A stretch of 64,000 bases of DNA from Longispora fulva (GTDB lineage Bacteria > Actinomycetota > Actinomycetes > Mycobacteriales > Micromonosporaceae). Under the pieces are notes generated by a model. The model ran no database searches. It saw nothing but the letters and a program-made list of their open reading frames with translations, and was not told the origin of the DNA. Of the stretch, positions 22,733 to 31,045 are shown in pieces. The DNA is taken from positions 7,316,001 to 7,380,000 of the forward strand of contig NZ_JADOUF010000001.1 in NCBI RefSeq assembly GCF_015751905.1, read 5' to 3'. The position numbers were made by a program, and so were the translations under genes. Each line of letters begins with the position of its first letter. Positions within the stretch are counted from its first letter, which is position 1.

Positions 22733-25344
22733 AGAACTGGCTCGCGCTGCTACACGGCGACTCCCCGGGGCTGGTGCACCTCTGCGGCACCGACGCATGG
22801 GCCGGACGCACCTTCACCCCCGACCGGCTCGCCGACGCCGCCGACTACGCCGCCCAGCTCGACGCCGAGGGCCGCGCCGGAATCTACGTCCGGATGACCA
22901 CCGTCACCCGCGCCCCGAACCGGGGCGAGCGCGGTGGGGCGAACCTGTCGGCCAGCCTGCCGGCGCTGTGGGCCGACCTGGATATCGCCGGCCCCGGCCA
23001 CAAGGTGGCGCCCGGGTCGCTGCCGCTGCCGCCGACCGAGACCGCCGCCCGCCAGATCATCACCACATCAGGACTCCCCGACCCGACACTGTGGATTCAC
23101 TCCGGCGGCGGGCTGTACCCGATCTGGTACCTCAGCGCGGCGCACGTCATCGACGGCGACCTCGACGAGCTGGGCGCGCTGTCCGCCAAGTGGCAACACA
23201 TCATCGGGGCTGCCGCTGCCCGCCTCGGCTGGCATTACGGCACCGGGGTCGGGGACCTCGCCCGGGTGCTGCGCGTGCCGGGCACCGTCAACCGCAAGAC
23301 GAACGACCCGCGCCCGTGCCGGATCGTCGAGGCCGAGGGCAGCGCGTTCACCCTCGCCGAGCTGCTCGACGCTGCCGCCGCGATCGAGCTGCCCGCCCCG
23401 GTCGCGGTCGCCGTCGCCCCCACCGCGCCCCGCGCCCGCGACCTCGCCTCGCGGTTCCGGGCACCGGGCGGCGGGCTCGGCCCGTTCGACGCGCTCGCCG
23501 AACACGCCACGTGGGGCGACATCCTCAGCCCGCTCGGCTGGTCCCTTGTGGGACACGAGCGCGACGGCGCCGAGCTGTGGCGCCGGCCCGACGCCACCTC
23601 GGCATACTCCGCCCGCGCCAACCACGCCGGCACCCCGACGCTCGTCGTTCACAGCGACGCCGCCGGGCTCCCGTCCGGCCCGGGGCAGCGCCTCACGATG
23701 GGCCGAGTCTGGGCGCACCTGCACCACCGGGGTGACGAGCAGGCCGCAGCCCGCGACCTGGCCGCCGCCGCTGCCGGTACCGCCGGGGCGTCGGCCGCCG
23801 CGCTCTCGCTGCCGGGCACGGTCCTCGCCGCTGTCCGGGGCACCCGGGGCGCTCGTATCCCGGCACCCCGTGCCAGCCCCGAGCAGCCAACCCCGAGGGC
23901 GGCCCCCTCGACCGAAGCGGCACCCGCCGCGCCGGTCGAGCGCCGCCTCGCCCTAGTCGACGGCACCGCCGCCCGCGCCCTACCTGCGCCGGACCCCGAG
24001 CCGGTCGCGTCCGGGGCGCTGCCCGTCAGCTTCACCGACGACGGAAACGCCCTCCTGCTCGCCGACACCATCGGGGCCACCACCCGGTACGTGCCCGAGC
24101 GCGGCAAGTGGTTGGTGTGGGATGGCGGGCGCTGGGCGTGGGACGACGCCGGGACGGTCATCGAGCGCGCCCGGGTCATGGTCCGGGCGCTGCCCGCAGA
24201 CGACGACGCCGCCCGCAAGCACCGCACGCGGTCGCTGTCGAGGGCGGGTATCGACGCGATGATCGCCCTTGCCCGCACTGACCGGCGGCTCGTCGCCCCG
24301 GCGGCGCTGCTCGACGGCGACCCGTTCGCGCTGTGCACCCCGGGCGGGGTGGTCGACCTGCGCACCGGAAACACGCGGCCCGCCAACCCGGCCGAGCTGC
24401 ACACCCGGTCCACGCTGGTCACCGCCGATGCCGGGCACCCGGTCGAGCGTTGGTCGCGGTTCCTCGCCGACACGTTCGGGGACGACCCGGACCTCGCCGG
24501 GTACGTACAACGCATGGTCGGGTACGCCGCGACGGGCCGCGTGGCCTATCACGTGCTGCCGTTCCTGTTCGGTGCGGGCGGCAACGGAAAGTCGGTGTTC
24601 CTCGACGTGGTGCGCCGGCTGCTCGGCGACTACGCCGGGTCGGCCCCGGCTAACTTCCTGATGGCCGGCGCCCAGCAGCACGAAACCGAGGTCGCCCGCC
24701 TCGCGGGGCTGCGGTTCGTGATCTGCTCCGAGGTCAACCAATCCGACCGGTTCGACGAGGCGCGCATCAAGCTGCTTACTGGCGGCGACGCCCTGACGGC
24801 CCGGTTCCTGCACCGTGATCACTTCACGTTCGAGCCGTCGCACACCCTGTTTCTGATGGGCAACCACCAGCCGAGCGTGCGGTCGGGCGGCGTGAGCTTC
24901 TGGCGCCGGTTGCGGCTCATCCCGTTCACGAAGGTCGTGCCCGAGGAACGCCGCGAGGAAGGTCTCGCCGACCGCCTGGTCGACACCGAGGGGCCCGGCA
25001 TCCTCGCGTGGATCGTCGCCGGGGCAGTCGACGCCCTCGCCGGGGGGCTGCGCGACCCCGACAGCGTGAAGGCCGCCACCGACGACTACGCCGCCGAAGA
25101 GGACTCGCTCGCCCGGTTCGTGGACGACCGGTTGCACATCGGGGGCGGCGACCTGGTGCGCACCGCCACCGCCGAGGTCCGCCAGGCGTACGAAGCCTGG
25201 TGCGCCGAGGAGGGTGAGCGCGCCATCTCGTCGCAGATGTTCGGCCGCGAGCTGCGGTCGCGCTACGGGGTGACCGTCGCCCGGTCGCACGGTCGGCGCT
25301 TCTACACCGCCGTCACGCTGCTCGACGGGGTGCCCGATGCGTAG
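22711..25344 (+). CDS. Phage primase-polymerase / SF3 (D5-like) helicase
   Basis: 877 residues. The N-terminal third is a bifunctional primase/polymerase-like domain (LPALWADLDIAGPGHK, LWIHSGGGLYPIWYL, VLRVPGTVNRK). After an Ala/Pro linker (~390-420) come D5_N and the SF3 ATPase: Walker A FLFGAGGNGKSVFLDVV, Walker B-type FVICSEVNQ, motif C THTLFLMGNHQPSV-like segment, and a C-terminal winged-helix part. Initiates and drives phage replication. TTG 22711 has AAGGAG upstream. A repeat array lies immediately downstream. Confidence 0.9.
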   Translation: MFDREEVENWLALLHGDSPGLVHLCGTDAWAGRTFTPDRLADAADYAAQLDAEGRAGIYVRMTTVTRAPNRGERGGANLSASLPALWADLDIAGPGHKVAPGSLPLPPTETAARQIITTSGLPDPTLWIHSGGGLYPIWYLSAAHVIDGDLDELGALSAKWQHIIGAAAARLGWHYGTGVGDLARVLRVPGTVNRKTNDPRPCRIVEAEGSAFTLAELLDAAAAIELPAPVAVAVAPTAPRARDLASRFRAPGGGLGPFDALAEHATWGDILSPLGWSLVGHERDGAELWRRPDATSAYSARANHAGTPTLVVHSDAAGLPSGPGQRLTMGRVWAHLHHRGDEQAAARDLAAAAAGTAGASAAALSLPGTVLAAVRGTRGARIPAPRASPEQPTPRAAPSTEAAPAAPVERRLALVDGTAARALPAPDPEPVASGALPVSFTDDGNALLLADTIGATTRYVPERGKWLVWDGGRWAWDDAGTVIERARVMVRALPADDDAARKHRTRSLSRAGIDAMIALARTDRRLVAPAALLDGDPFALCTPGGVVDLRTGNTRPANPAELHTRSTLVTADAGHPVERWSRFLADTFGDDPDLAGYVQRMVGYAATGRVAYHVLPFLFGAGGNGKSVFLDVVRRLLGDYAGSAPANFLMAGAQQHETEVARLAGLRFVICSEVNQSDRFDEARIKLLTGGDALTARFLHRDHFTFEPSHTLFLMGNHQPSVRSGGVSFWRRLRLIPFTKVVPEERREEGLADRLVDTEGPGILAWIVAGAVDALAGGLRDPDSVKAATDDYAAEEDSLARFVDDRLHIGGGDLVRTATAEVRQAYEAWCAEEGERAISSQMFGRELRSRYGVTVARSHGRRFYTAVTLLDGVPDA

Positions 25345-25599
25345 CCCGGATGCGGCACCGGAACGGGCACCCGAACGGGCACCCGGGCCGCACGGCACCG
25401 GGACAGGCCGCCGCCGGGTGCCCGATACCCCCTCGCGGGTGCCCGTCTGGTGCCCGATTTTCGAGGCGACGGGCACCCGCCTTTCCCCAGCTCATCCATA
25501 GCGGGTGCCCGATGGTGCCTGAGTTTCAGCGGTATTGGTTCTCACACGCACACATAAGAGAGAACAACCCCCGCCGCGACCGTCACCATCGGGCACCCC
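25328..25599. repeat. Nine-copy CGGGYRCCCG repeat array, candidate replication origin
   Basis: CGGGCACCCG or its complement CGGGTGCCCG (some lacking an end base) occurs at 25328, 25364, 25376, 25415, 25436, 25449, 25470, 25502 and 25590, in both orientations. Between the last two is the least GC-rich stretch of the area (about 25523-25566). It directly follows the primase-helicase gene, where phage and plasmid origins often lie. No convincing gene occupies 25345-25617. Confidence 0.55.
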
Positions 25600-25617
25600 C
25601 GACCCACGGGGTTCGCC

Positions 25618-26142
25618 ATGTCCGATCACATGATCACCACCCAGGTACTACCCGGCCCGTGCCGCCGCTGCCGCTCCCTGGTCCTCACCGGGGTCGCCGA
25701 GGGCGTGCCCGTCAACGCCGACGCGCAGCCCCTCGACCGCGACGGGGTGTTCGCCGCCCTGCTCGGCGGGCGCTCGACCTACGTGCTCCAGCGCGGCGAG
25801 CTGGTGCGCCTCGACGCCACCCGTGCCGGGCTCACCGGCCCGGTAGTGGCGGATCACCGATGCGGGGAACCGCTCCCGGCCCCGCCGCCCGCACCGCCGC
25901 CGAGGGCTGCCCCTCCGGCCGCGGTTCCGTACATCTCCCGCAACGCGAACCGGGTACGCGAGCACCTGCTCGCCCACGGCCCGGACCTCACCACCGGGGT
26001 CGCGGTCCGGCTGGGGCTGTCCGTCGAGACCGCCGAGAACTTGCTACGCCGCCTGGTCGCCGCCGGGCAGGCCGAGCGCATCGCGGGCGTGATCCCCGCT
26101 CCATGGCGCGCTGTCGCCGCCGAACTCATCCCGCCGTACTAA
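25618..26142 (+). CDS. Phage protein with Cys motif and C-terminal winged helix
   Basis: 174 residues. CRRCRSLVLTG near residue 15 and DHRCGEPL near 80 may share a metal. After an Ala/Pro linker, residues ~105-165 (NANRVREHLLAHGPDLTTG, VAVRLGLSVETAENLLRRLV) are a typical helix-turn-helix. Probably a transcription or origin-binding factor; it lies directly after the repeat array. ATG 25618 lacks a strong Shine-Dalgarno. Confidence 0.6.
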   Translation: MSDHMITTQVLPGPCRRCRSLVLTGVAEGVPVNADAQPLDRDGVFAALLGGRSTYVLQRGELVRLDATRAGLTGPVVADHRCGEPLPAPPPAPPPRAAPPAAVPYISRNANRVREHLLAHGPDLTTGVAVRLGLSVETAENLLRRLVAAGQAERIAGVIPAPWRAVAAELIPPY

Positions 26143-26155
26143 GGAGGCACACCCC

Positions 26156-26593
26156 TTGTCCGAACTCATTGCCTCGTTCTACGCCTACGGCGACCCCGCC
26201 CCGCAAGGCAGCCTCAAGCACGTCGGCGGCGGGCGCCTGGTCGACTCGTCGCGCCGACTCCGGCCGTGGCGCCAGCTCGTCACCGCCGCCGCCCGCGAGG
26301 CGCTGCGGGTGTCCGGGCAGACCGAGCCCCACCTCGGGCCGGTGCAAGTCCTGGCCGTGCTCACGGTGCCCAAGCCCAAGAGCGCCCCCAAGCGCATCCA
26401 GACATGGCCGAGCAAGCGCCCCGACGTCGACAAGCTCGCCCGCGCCATCCTCGACGCCCTCACCGACGCCGGGGTGTGGCACGACGACGCCCAGGTCGTC
26501 GAGTTGACGGCCGTGAAGGTCTACCCCGACGAGCACCCGCTCGCGCTGCCGACGACCGGCGCCTACATCCAGATTTGGAGCGTGACCGAGTGA
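26156..26593 (+). CDS. RusA-family Holliday junction resolvase
   Basis: 145 residues. RPDVDKLARAILDALTDAG, VWHDDAQVVEL and TAVK are the RusA active-site signature (conserved Asp residues near 85, 95 and 109), after the typical N-terminal FYAYGDPAPQGSLKH. Cuts four-way junctions produced in phage recombination and replication. TTG 26156 has AAGGAGG upstream. Overlaps the next gene by GTGA. Confidence 0.9.
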   Translation: MSELIASFYAYGDPAPQGSLKHVGGGRLVDSSRRLRPWRQLVTAAAREALRVSGQTEPHLGPVQVLAVLTVPKPKSAPKRIQTWPSKRPDVDKLARAILDALTDAGVWHDDAQVVELTAVKVYPDEHPLALPTTGAYIQIWSVTE

Positions 26594-27270
26594 AGACCCT
26601 CCCCGCCGTACTGTGCTGCTCGCCGCGCTGCGCCCGCACCGAGGACAAGGCGGCGCTTGACCCGCGCCCGGCCGCCCCGGGCTACGTGCTGTGCTGGACG
26701 TGCCGCGACCGCGCCGAGGAATACCTCACCAGCCTCGCCCGGCTGTACCTGGACTGTGAGGCCGCGATGATCCGGGCGACGGGGCTGCACGACAAGGTGT
26801 CGGGCACGTCGTCGCCGGGGCTGCCGCTCAACCTGGTCGCCGCCGAGGCCCGGTCGCGGATCGTCGCGGTGCTCGCGGAGTGGGCCGGCATGGTGGTCGA
26901 CGAGCGGGGGGTCGACGCACCGAAGCGGGAAGCGGGCGCCCTGGTCGACTTCCTGCTCGGTCAACTCCGGTGGCTGGGCGCGCACCCGGCCGCCGGGGAC
27001 CTGTGCGACGAGCTGGCCGACCTGGTGCACGCCGCCGACCGCGCGGCCTATCCCAGCCCGCCCCGGCGGACCCAGCTCGGGCGGCGATGCCTGTTCACCG
27101 AGTGCGGCGGCGTGCTGGTCGGGGTGGTGCACGTCGACCGCCCGGAACGGTCCCGCATCGAGTGCGACCTCGACCCGGCCGCGCACCGCTGGGCACGTGA
27201 TCAGTGGATGGCGGTACGCCGCGCCGCGAAGGTCACCCCCGTCGCCCGCCCGGTCGGGATGGCGGCGTGA
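26590..27270 (+). CDS. Phage protein with N-terminal zinc-ribbon-like motif
   Basis: 226 residues. Cys residues near the start (VLCCSPRCARTE and YVLCWTCRDRAEE) suggest a zinc site; the middle is helical (AEARSRIVAVLAEWAGMVV) and a further Cys pair LFTECGG/IECDLD lies near residue 185. No family recognised. The GTG start overlaps the RusA stop and its stop overlaps the next GTG, so this is a tight operon. Confidence 0.65.
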   Translation: MKTLPAVLCCSPRCARTEDKAALDPRPAAPGYVLCWTCRDRAEEYLTSLARLYLDCEAAMIRATGLHDKVSGTSSPGLPLNLVAAEARSRIVAVLAEWAGMVVDERGVDAPKREAGALVDFLLGQLRWLGAHPAAGDLCDELADLVHAADRAAYPSPPRRTQLGRRCLFTECGGVLVGVVHVDRPERSRIECDLDPAAHRWARDQWMAVRRAAKVTPVARPVGMAA

Positions 27271-27452
27271 GCCGGGTCGCGGCGCTGACCGCCGCCGACG
27301 TCTCCGCGTTGTCCGGCCGCCCGCTGGGCACGATCTACCGCCTCGCGTCCGAGCAGCGCTGGCGGCGTCACCGCGAGGCGGGCAAGGTGTTCTACCTGCT
27401 AGAAGACGTCGAACACCTGCTCGTAACGACCCCCACAGCCAAGATCCATTGA
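27267..27452 (+). CDS. Small helix-turn-helix protein, excisionase-like
   Basis: 61 residues: VAALTAADVSALSGRPLGTI, YRLASEQRWRRHREAGKVFY, LLEDVEHLL. This is the MerR/excisionase winged-helix layout (HTH, basic wing, then a Val-Glu helix). Candidate Xis or regulator; GTG 27267 overlaps the previous stop and the gene ends the early operon ahead of a terminator. Confidence 0.65.
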   Translation: MSRVAALTAADVSALSGRPLGTIYRLASEQRWRRHREAGKVFYLLEDVEHLLVTTPTAKIH

Positions 27453-27508
27453 CCAGCTGACCTGGACCGAAGAGGATAGGTACCAGGTTGGTGCACTGCA
27501 CCCCAGAG

Positions 27509-27540
27509 AGCCCCGGAGCCCAGCAGGGCCCGGGGCTTTC
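27509..27540 (+). terminator. Early operon terminator
   Basis: AGCCCCGG (27509-27516) pairs with CCGGGGCT (27530-27537), followed by TTTC. The sequence resembles the terminator at 35916-35948. Confidence 0.8.
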
Positions 27541-27625
27541 GCATGCCGTCGCCCCGCCCGGCCGCACCGGGCAACACACAGCGCTTACCGCCTAGGCCGT
27601 CAGAGACGGCGGGAGGCGGGGCGAC

Positions 27626-29038
27626 ATGGCGAACGTTCGCAGCACCAGCCGCACACCTGACGGACAGCCCGCGCACCCGGTCACCGTGGTCGCCGAGCTG
27701 GTCACCGCCTCCCCGAACCTCGCCGGGTACCTCCCCGACGGGGCGATCGTGCACCGCGCCCAGGTCGACGCCGACCCGGCGGGCCGCTGGTCGCTCGACC
27801 TCACCCCGAACAGCCTGATCACCCCGGCGGGCACCCACTACGCGCTCACGGAGTACACCACCACCGGCACCTACCGGCACACGATCGTGGTGCCGACCGG
27901 CGGACCTCACGAGCTGCGCGACGTGCTCGCCGTGCCCCCGCCCCCGCCAGCGCCCCTCGTGCCCATCGGCGGGGGCGGGGCAGTGACCAGCGTGGACGAC
28001 CGAACCGGGGCGGTCAGCCTGGCCGACCGGTACGCGCCCCTCGCGCACACCCACACCGGGTACGCTGCGACCGGACACGTTCACGACGAGCGGTACGCCC
28101 AGCTCGGGCACGCGCACCCCGGCTACGCCGACGCCGCGCACACCCACGACAGTCGGTACGCGGCCCTCGCCCACGATCACCCCGGCTACGCCCCGACGTC
28201 CCACCTGCACGACGAGCGGTACGCGCCCCTCGCGCACGACCACGACACCCGCTACGACGCGCGGTACGCCGCACTCGGGCACGCTCACGCCGGGTACGCC
28301 GTCGCCGGGCACCTGCACGACGACCGGTACCCGCTGCTCGACCACACCCACCCCGGCTACGCGCTCGCCGCCCACGACCACGACACCCGGTACGACGCGC
28401 GATACGCCCAGCTCGGGCACACCCACGCCGGGTACGCCGCCGCCGCGCACACCCACGACGCCGCCGCCCTGGTGTCCGGGGTACTCGACCCGGCCCGGTT
28501 GCCGCTGGTCAGCCTCGCACAGCGCCCGATCCCGGGCCGCTGGTCGATCGTCCCGCCCGTCGGGCCGGTCACCGCGTCGATGACGCTGACGCTCGGCGAG
28601 CTGTTCCTCGTGCCGTTCCTGGTGCACCCTGGCAGCATCGCCGATCAGTTCTCGGTGGACGTGTCGCCCAGCGCGGTTGGCGCGTCGATCCGTTTCCTGA
28701 TCTACGGCGCGACCGCCGCAGGGCAGCCCGCCGCCCAGCTCGCCGACCTCGGGCTCGCCGACGCGAGCAGCACCGGGGCGAAACTGTGGGCGCCGTCCGG
28801 CGGTACGTACACGTTCACCGCTCCGGCCTACTGGTTCGGGCTGCTCGCCCAGGGCGCCGCCCCGGGTGTCCGGGCCGCCTCGACCTGGCACCCGCTGGTG
28901 GCCAGCGACGTAGCCCCGTCGGGCACCGGCACCGCCAGCGCCTACGGGCAAGCCGGAGTCGGCACCACGCCACCCCCGAACTTCACCGGCACCGCCCCGC
29001 GGTCCGCCCCGCGCGTCGCCGTGCGGTGGGCCCCGTGA
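27626..29038 (+). CDS. Tail-fibre-like protein with 13 His-x-His motifs
   Basis: 470 residues. A head domain (1-~120), a Pro/Gly linker and TSVDDRTGAVSLADRYAPLA lead into residues ~140-282: repeats of the form AHTHTGYAATGHVHDERYAQ. Thirteen HxH motifs are spaced with GYA and RYA, a pattern known from fibres such as T4 gp37 where HxH triplets bind iron in a trimer. The C-terminal ~180 residues look like a beta-rich tip. ATG 27626 has GGGAGG. Unusually, it lies between the replication and packaging modules rather than with the tail genes. Confidence 0.75.
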   Translation: MANVRSTSRTPDGQPAHPVTVVAELVTASPNLAGYLPDGAIVHRAQVDADPAGRWSLDLTPNSLITPAGTHYALTEYTTTGTYRHTIVVPTGGPHELRDVLAVPPPPPAPLVPIGGGGAVTSVDDRTGAVSLADRYAPLAHTHTGYAATGHVHDERYAQLGHAHPGYADAAHTHDSRYAALAHDHPGYAPTSHLHDERYAPLAHDHDTRYDARYAALGHAHAGYAVAGHLHDDRYPLLDHTHPGYALAAHDHDTRYDARYAQLGHTHAGYAAAAHTHDAAALVSGVLDPARLPLVSLAQRPIPGRWSIVPPVGPVTASMTLTLGELFLVPFLVHPGSIADQFSVDVSPSAVGASIRFLIYGATAAGQPAAQLADLGLADASSTGAKLWAPSGGTYTFTAPAYWFGLLAQGAAPGVRAASTWHPLVASDVAPSGTGTASAYGQAGVGTTPPPNFTGTAPRSAPRVAVRWAP

Positions 29039-29349
29039 CCGGGCGTTGGGCAGGCTCTACCCGGGCCCAGCAGCTACCGCCGGACTGGCCGCGCCGCCGC
29101 GCCCGCGTGCTCGTCCGCGACGGGTACCGCTGCACCACGATCACCGAGTACGACGAGCGCTGTACCGAACCGGCCGACGAGGTTGACCACATCAGGCGCG
29201 GGTCGGACCACAGCCTTTCAAACCTCGCCTCAATCTGCTCGTGGCACCACGCCAAGAAGAGCGCGCGCGAGGGCGCGACCGCCGCGCGGTTCGCTCGACC
29301 ATCCCGCTACCGCCCCGCCGAGCCACACCCCGGAGAGACCAGACCATGA
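29035..29349 (+). CDS. HNH endonuclease
   Basis: 104 residues. RVLVRDGYRCTT, ADEVDHIRRGSDHSLSNLAS and CSWHHAKKSAREG carry the H-N-H residues and Cys ligands. In cos-type siphophages an HNH protein is encoded beside the terminase and stimulates genome cutting; this one is separated from terS by a leftward cassette. Overlaps the fibre gene by GTGA. Confidence 0.88.
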   Translation: MTGRWAGSTRAQQLPPDWPRRRARVLVRDGYRCTTITEYDERCTEPADEVDHIRRGSDHSLSNLASICSWHHAKKSAREGATAARFARPSRYRPAEPHPGETRP

Positions 29350-29552
29350 GCGACACCGTCACCGTGAAGATCCTGCGCCGGGTCGGGCAGCACCAGCGCG
29401 GCGCGATCGTCGAGTATGACCGTGCGTCGGCCGAGTTCCTGATCGCCCGCGAGGTCGCCGAGCAGCTCGACGAGCAGCCCGCCCGAGCCAAGCGCCAGCC
29501 CGCCCGGACGCGCACCGCCACCGAGCCGACCGTCACAGAGGGTGGGGAGTGA
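29346..29552 (+). CDS. Small phage protein of unknown function
   Basis: 68 residues, start ATG overlapping the HNH stop (ATGA). It starts TVTVKILRRVGQHQRGAIVE and has a basic Arg/Lys/Pro tail. The first half resembles short beta-rich phage structural or packaging-associated proteins; no family can be named. Confidence 0.55.
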   Translation: MSDTVTVKILRRVGQHQRGAIVEYDRASAEFLIAREVAEQLDEQPARAKRQPARTRTATEPTVTEGGE

Positions 29553-29625
29553 CCCCCTCGACCTCGAAAAGGTCCATCGGACAGTCATAGCTTCCCAGCG
29601 GCTGTACGGGTTTCCAGGCGTGACG

Positions 29626-29886
29626 CTAGACGCGCCGTGACCGGCGCTTCCCTACGCGCGATAGTCCGGTCGTGAGAGCCCTCGGCACCGTACCTTCATC
29701 AAGCACCGGCTTCGAGGTCACCTCGGCGCTGGTGTGCCGCAGGAAGGCCCGCAAGGCTGGTAGCCCGTGCTGGTCGCACAGGTACTGCGCAGTGCGCAGG
29801 TAAGCGCGGTGCCGCAGGTAGCTGAAGAGACCTACGATCGCGGAGGTCGAGAGGCCAGCCAGCAGGAGGAAGCCAACACTTGGCAT
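29626..29886 (-). CDS. Small membrane protein in a leftward accessory cassette
   Basis: 86 residues from ATG 29886 (GAAGGG ten bases upstream). One N-terminal membrane segment (VGFLLLAGLSTSAIVGLFSY), then a basic cytosolic tail (RHRAYLRTAQYLCDQHGLP). The opposite orientation to the surrounding late genes and lower GC content mark it as a moron-type gene. Superinfection exclusion or immunity would be typical roles, but nothing in the sequence proves one. Confidence 0.5.
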   Translation of the reverse strand: MPSVGFLLLAGLSTSAIVGLFSYLRHRAYLRTAQYLCDQHGLPALRAFLRHTSAEVTSKPVLDEGTVPRALTTGLSRVGKRRSRRV

Positions 29887-30023
29887 GGAAGAACAACCCT
29901 TCGGGGTCGTTCCCGGTAGCCAGATCCGGGCGCTGCGGCGGGCAAACCAATCTCTTGCTGGTCGCACACTCACCTTGATGCAGACGGGCTCCAATATTCA
30001 GCCTCGAACGCTACCAGCTAGCC

Positions 30024-30599
30024 TCACCGCTTCGCGCGCCAGGTCTCAGCTGGTGGGTGGAAGGTTTGCCTTGCGACGCTATACCGCGTGGTAGGCGATT
30101 CGTCAGCGAATGCGGCTTTCAGGTCCTCAAGGTCTTCCGGTGGACAGTTCACCAGATTGACGGCCCATCTCATCCACATAAGATCCAATTTGGCTTGACC
30201 GTGCGGACAACCAGTCGCAACCCAGTGCATCGGCGGCCCGTCTGGATTCATCGACAAGGGCCAGTTGAGGAACCCGTATGAAGTACTTCGTCTCGTGTAG
30301 GCCAGAAAGATAAATCGAGAGCCGCCATCGTGGTCATCCCGGAGTGGAAGCCGGTACACCCCTGCCAGCTCGCACCCTCGTACTGGGCACCGGATGGCTA
30401 CCTCCCACATCTTGTTTGAGACGGGTAGCGGGGCGTCATGCAGCCACTGCGCTGCCGCATAGGCGCGTTCCCAGTAGTGCTCGCGTTCGGCGTCGGTGTC
30501 GCCCCAGATCGAATGGTCGCGCTCGCCCACCTCATGCATGGTTCTCAGAATGCCCGATCCGCGTGTGCACTTGCGAATGTCGCTGAACCTTGCCCGCAC
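30024..30599 (-). CDS. Accessory protein of unknown function in the leftward cassette
   Basis: Up to 191 residues; an internal start at 30539 (MHEVGERDHSIWGD) giving 171 is as likely. Paired Cys (IRCPVRGCELAGVYRLPL) and a later CPHG and NCPPED suggest a metal site; aromatic-rich beta segments (RFIFLAYTRRSTSYGFLNWP) follow. No family recognised. The region has noticeably lower GC and rarer codons than its neighbours, indicating recent acquisition between the HNH and terminase genes. Confidence 0.6.
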   Translation of the reverse strand: MRARFSDIRKCTRGSGILRTMHEVGERDHSIWGDTDAEREHYWERAYAAAQWLHDAPLPVSNKMWEVAIRCPVRGCELAGVYRLPLRDDHDGGSRFIFLAYTRRSTSYGFLNWPLSMNPDGPPMHWVATGCPHGQAKLDLMWMRWAVNLVNCPPEDLEDLKAAFADESPTTRYSVARQTFHPPAETWRAKR

Positions 30600-30619
30600 A
30601 TGACCGTTGGGGGTGAGCG

Positions 30620-31045
30620 ATGCCCGCCACCCGTGGCCCAGTGCCCAAGCGTTCCGACCAGCGCCGCCGTCGTAACGCTGGCGAGCCGGTCACCAGCATC
30701 ACCCCGGCGGCCGAGCCGGTTGACGCCCCGCCGCTGGGTTTCCCGGCGCACGAGCTGGCCGCCGACTGGTACTCGTCCCTCGCCGAGTCCGGCCAGTCGC
30801 AGTACTTCGAGCCGTCCGACTGGCAGGCGGCCCGGCTGCTCGCCTACGACCTGACCCGCCATCTCAACTCGGGGCGGGTGTCCGCGCAGATGCTCGCCGC
30901 GGTCTGGTCGGCGATGGGTGACCTCCTGACCACCGAGGCCGCCCGGCGGCGTGTGCGCATGGAGATCGAGCGCGACCAGGGCGACGAGGACCTCGCGGGG
31001 GTGACGGCGCTTGATGAGTACCGCCGTGCACTCGGCGCCGGCTGA
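30620..31045 (+). CDS. Terminase small subunit
   Basis: 141 residues. The N-terminal RGPVPKRSDQRRRRN is the usual start of actinophage small terminases; helices EPSDWQAARLLAYDLTRHLN and AQMLAAVWSAMGDLLTTEAA follow, ending in acidic ERDQGDEDLAG. It recognises the packaging site and delivers it to the large subunit, whose gene overlaps its 3' end. Confidence 0.85.
   Translation: MPATRGPVPKRSDQRRRRNAGEPVTSITPAAEPVDAPPLGFPAHELAADWYSSLAESGQSQYFEPSDWQAARLLAYDLTRHLNSGRVSAQMLAAVWSAMGDLLTTEAARRRVRMEIERDQGDEDLAGVTALDEYRRALGAG

Noticed and set aside
25337-25501. 54-residue ORF overlapping the primase-helicase stop
   Set aside because: Its composition simply reflects the CGGGYRCCCG repeats, which occur in both orientations and different phases, and it has no ribosome-binding site.
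28040-28460. DNA repeats in the fibre gene as a CRISPR array or minisatellite
   Set aside because: They keep the reading frame and encode HxH-GYA units; spacing follows the protein repeat and there are no unique spacers or cas genes.
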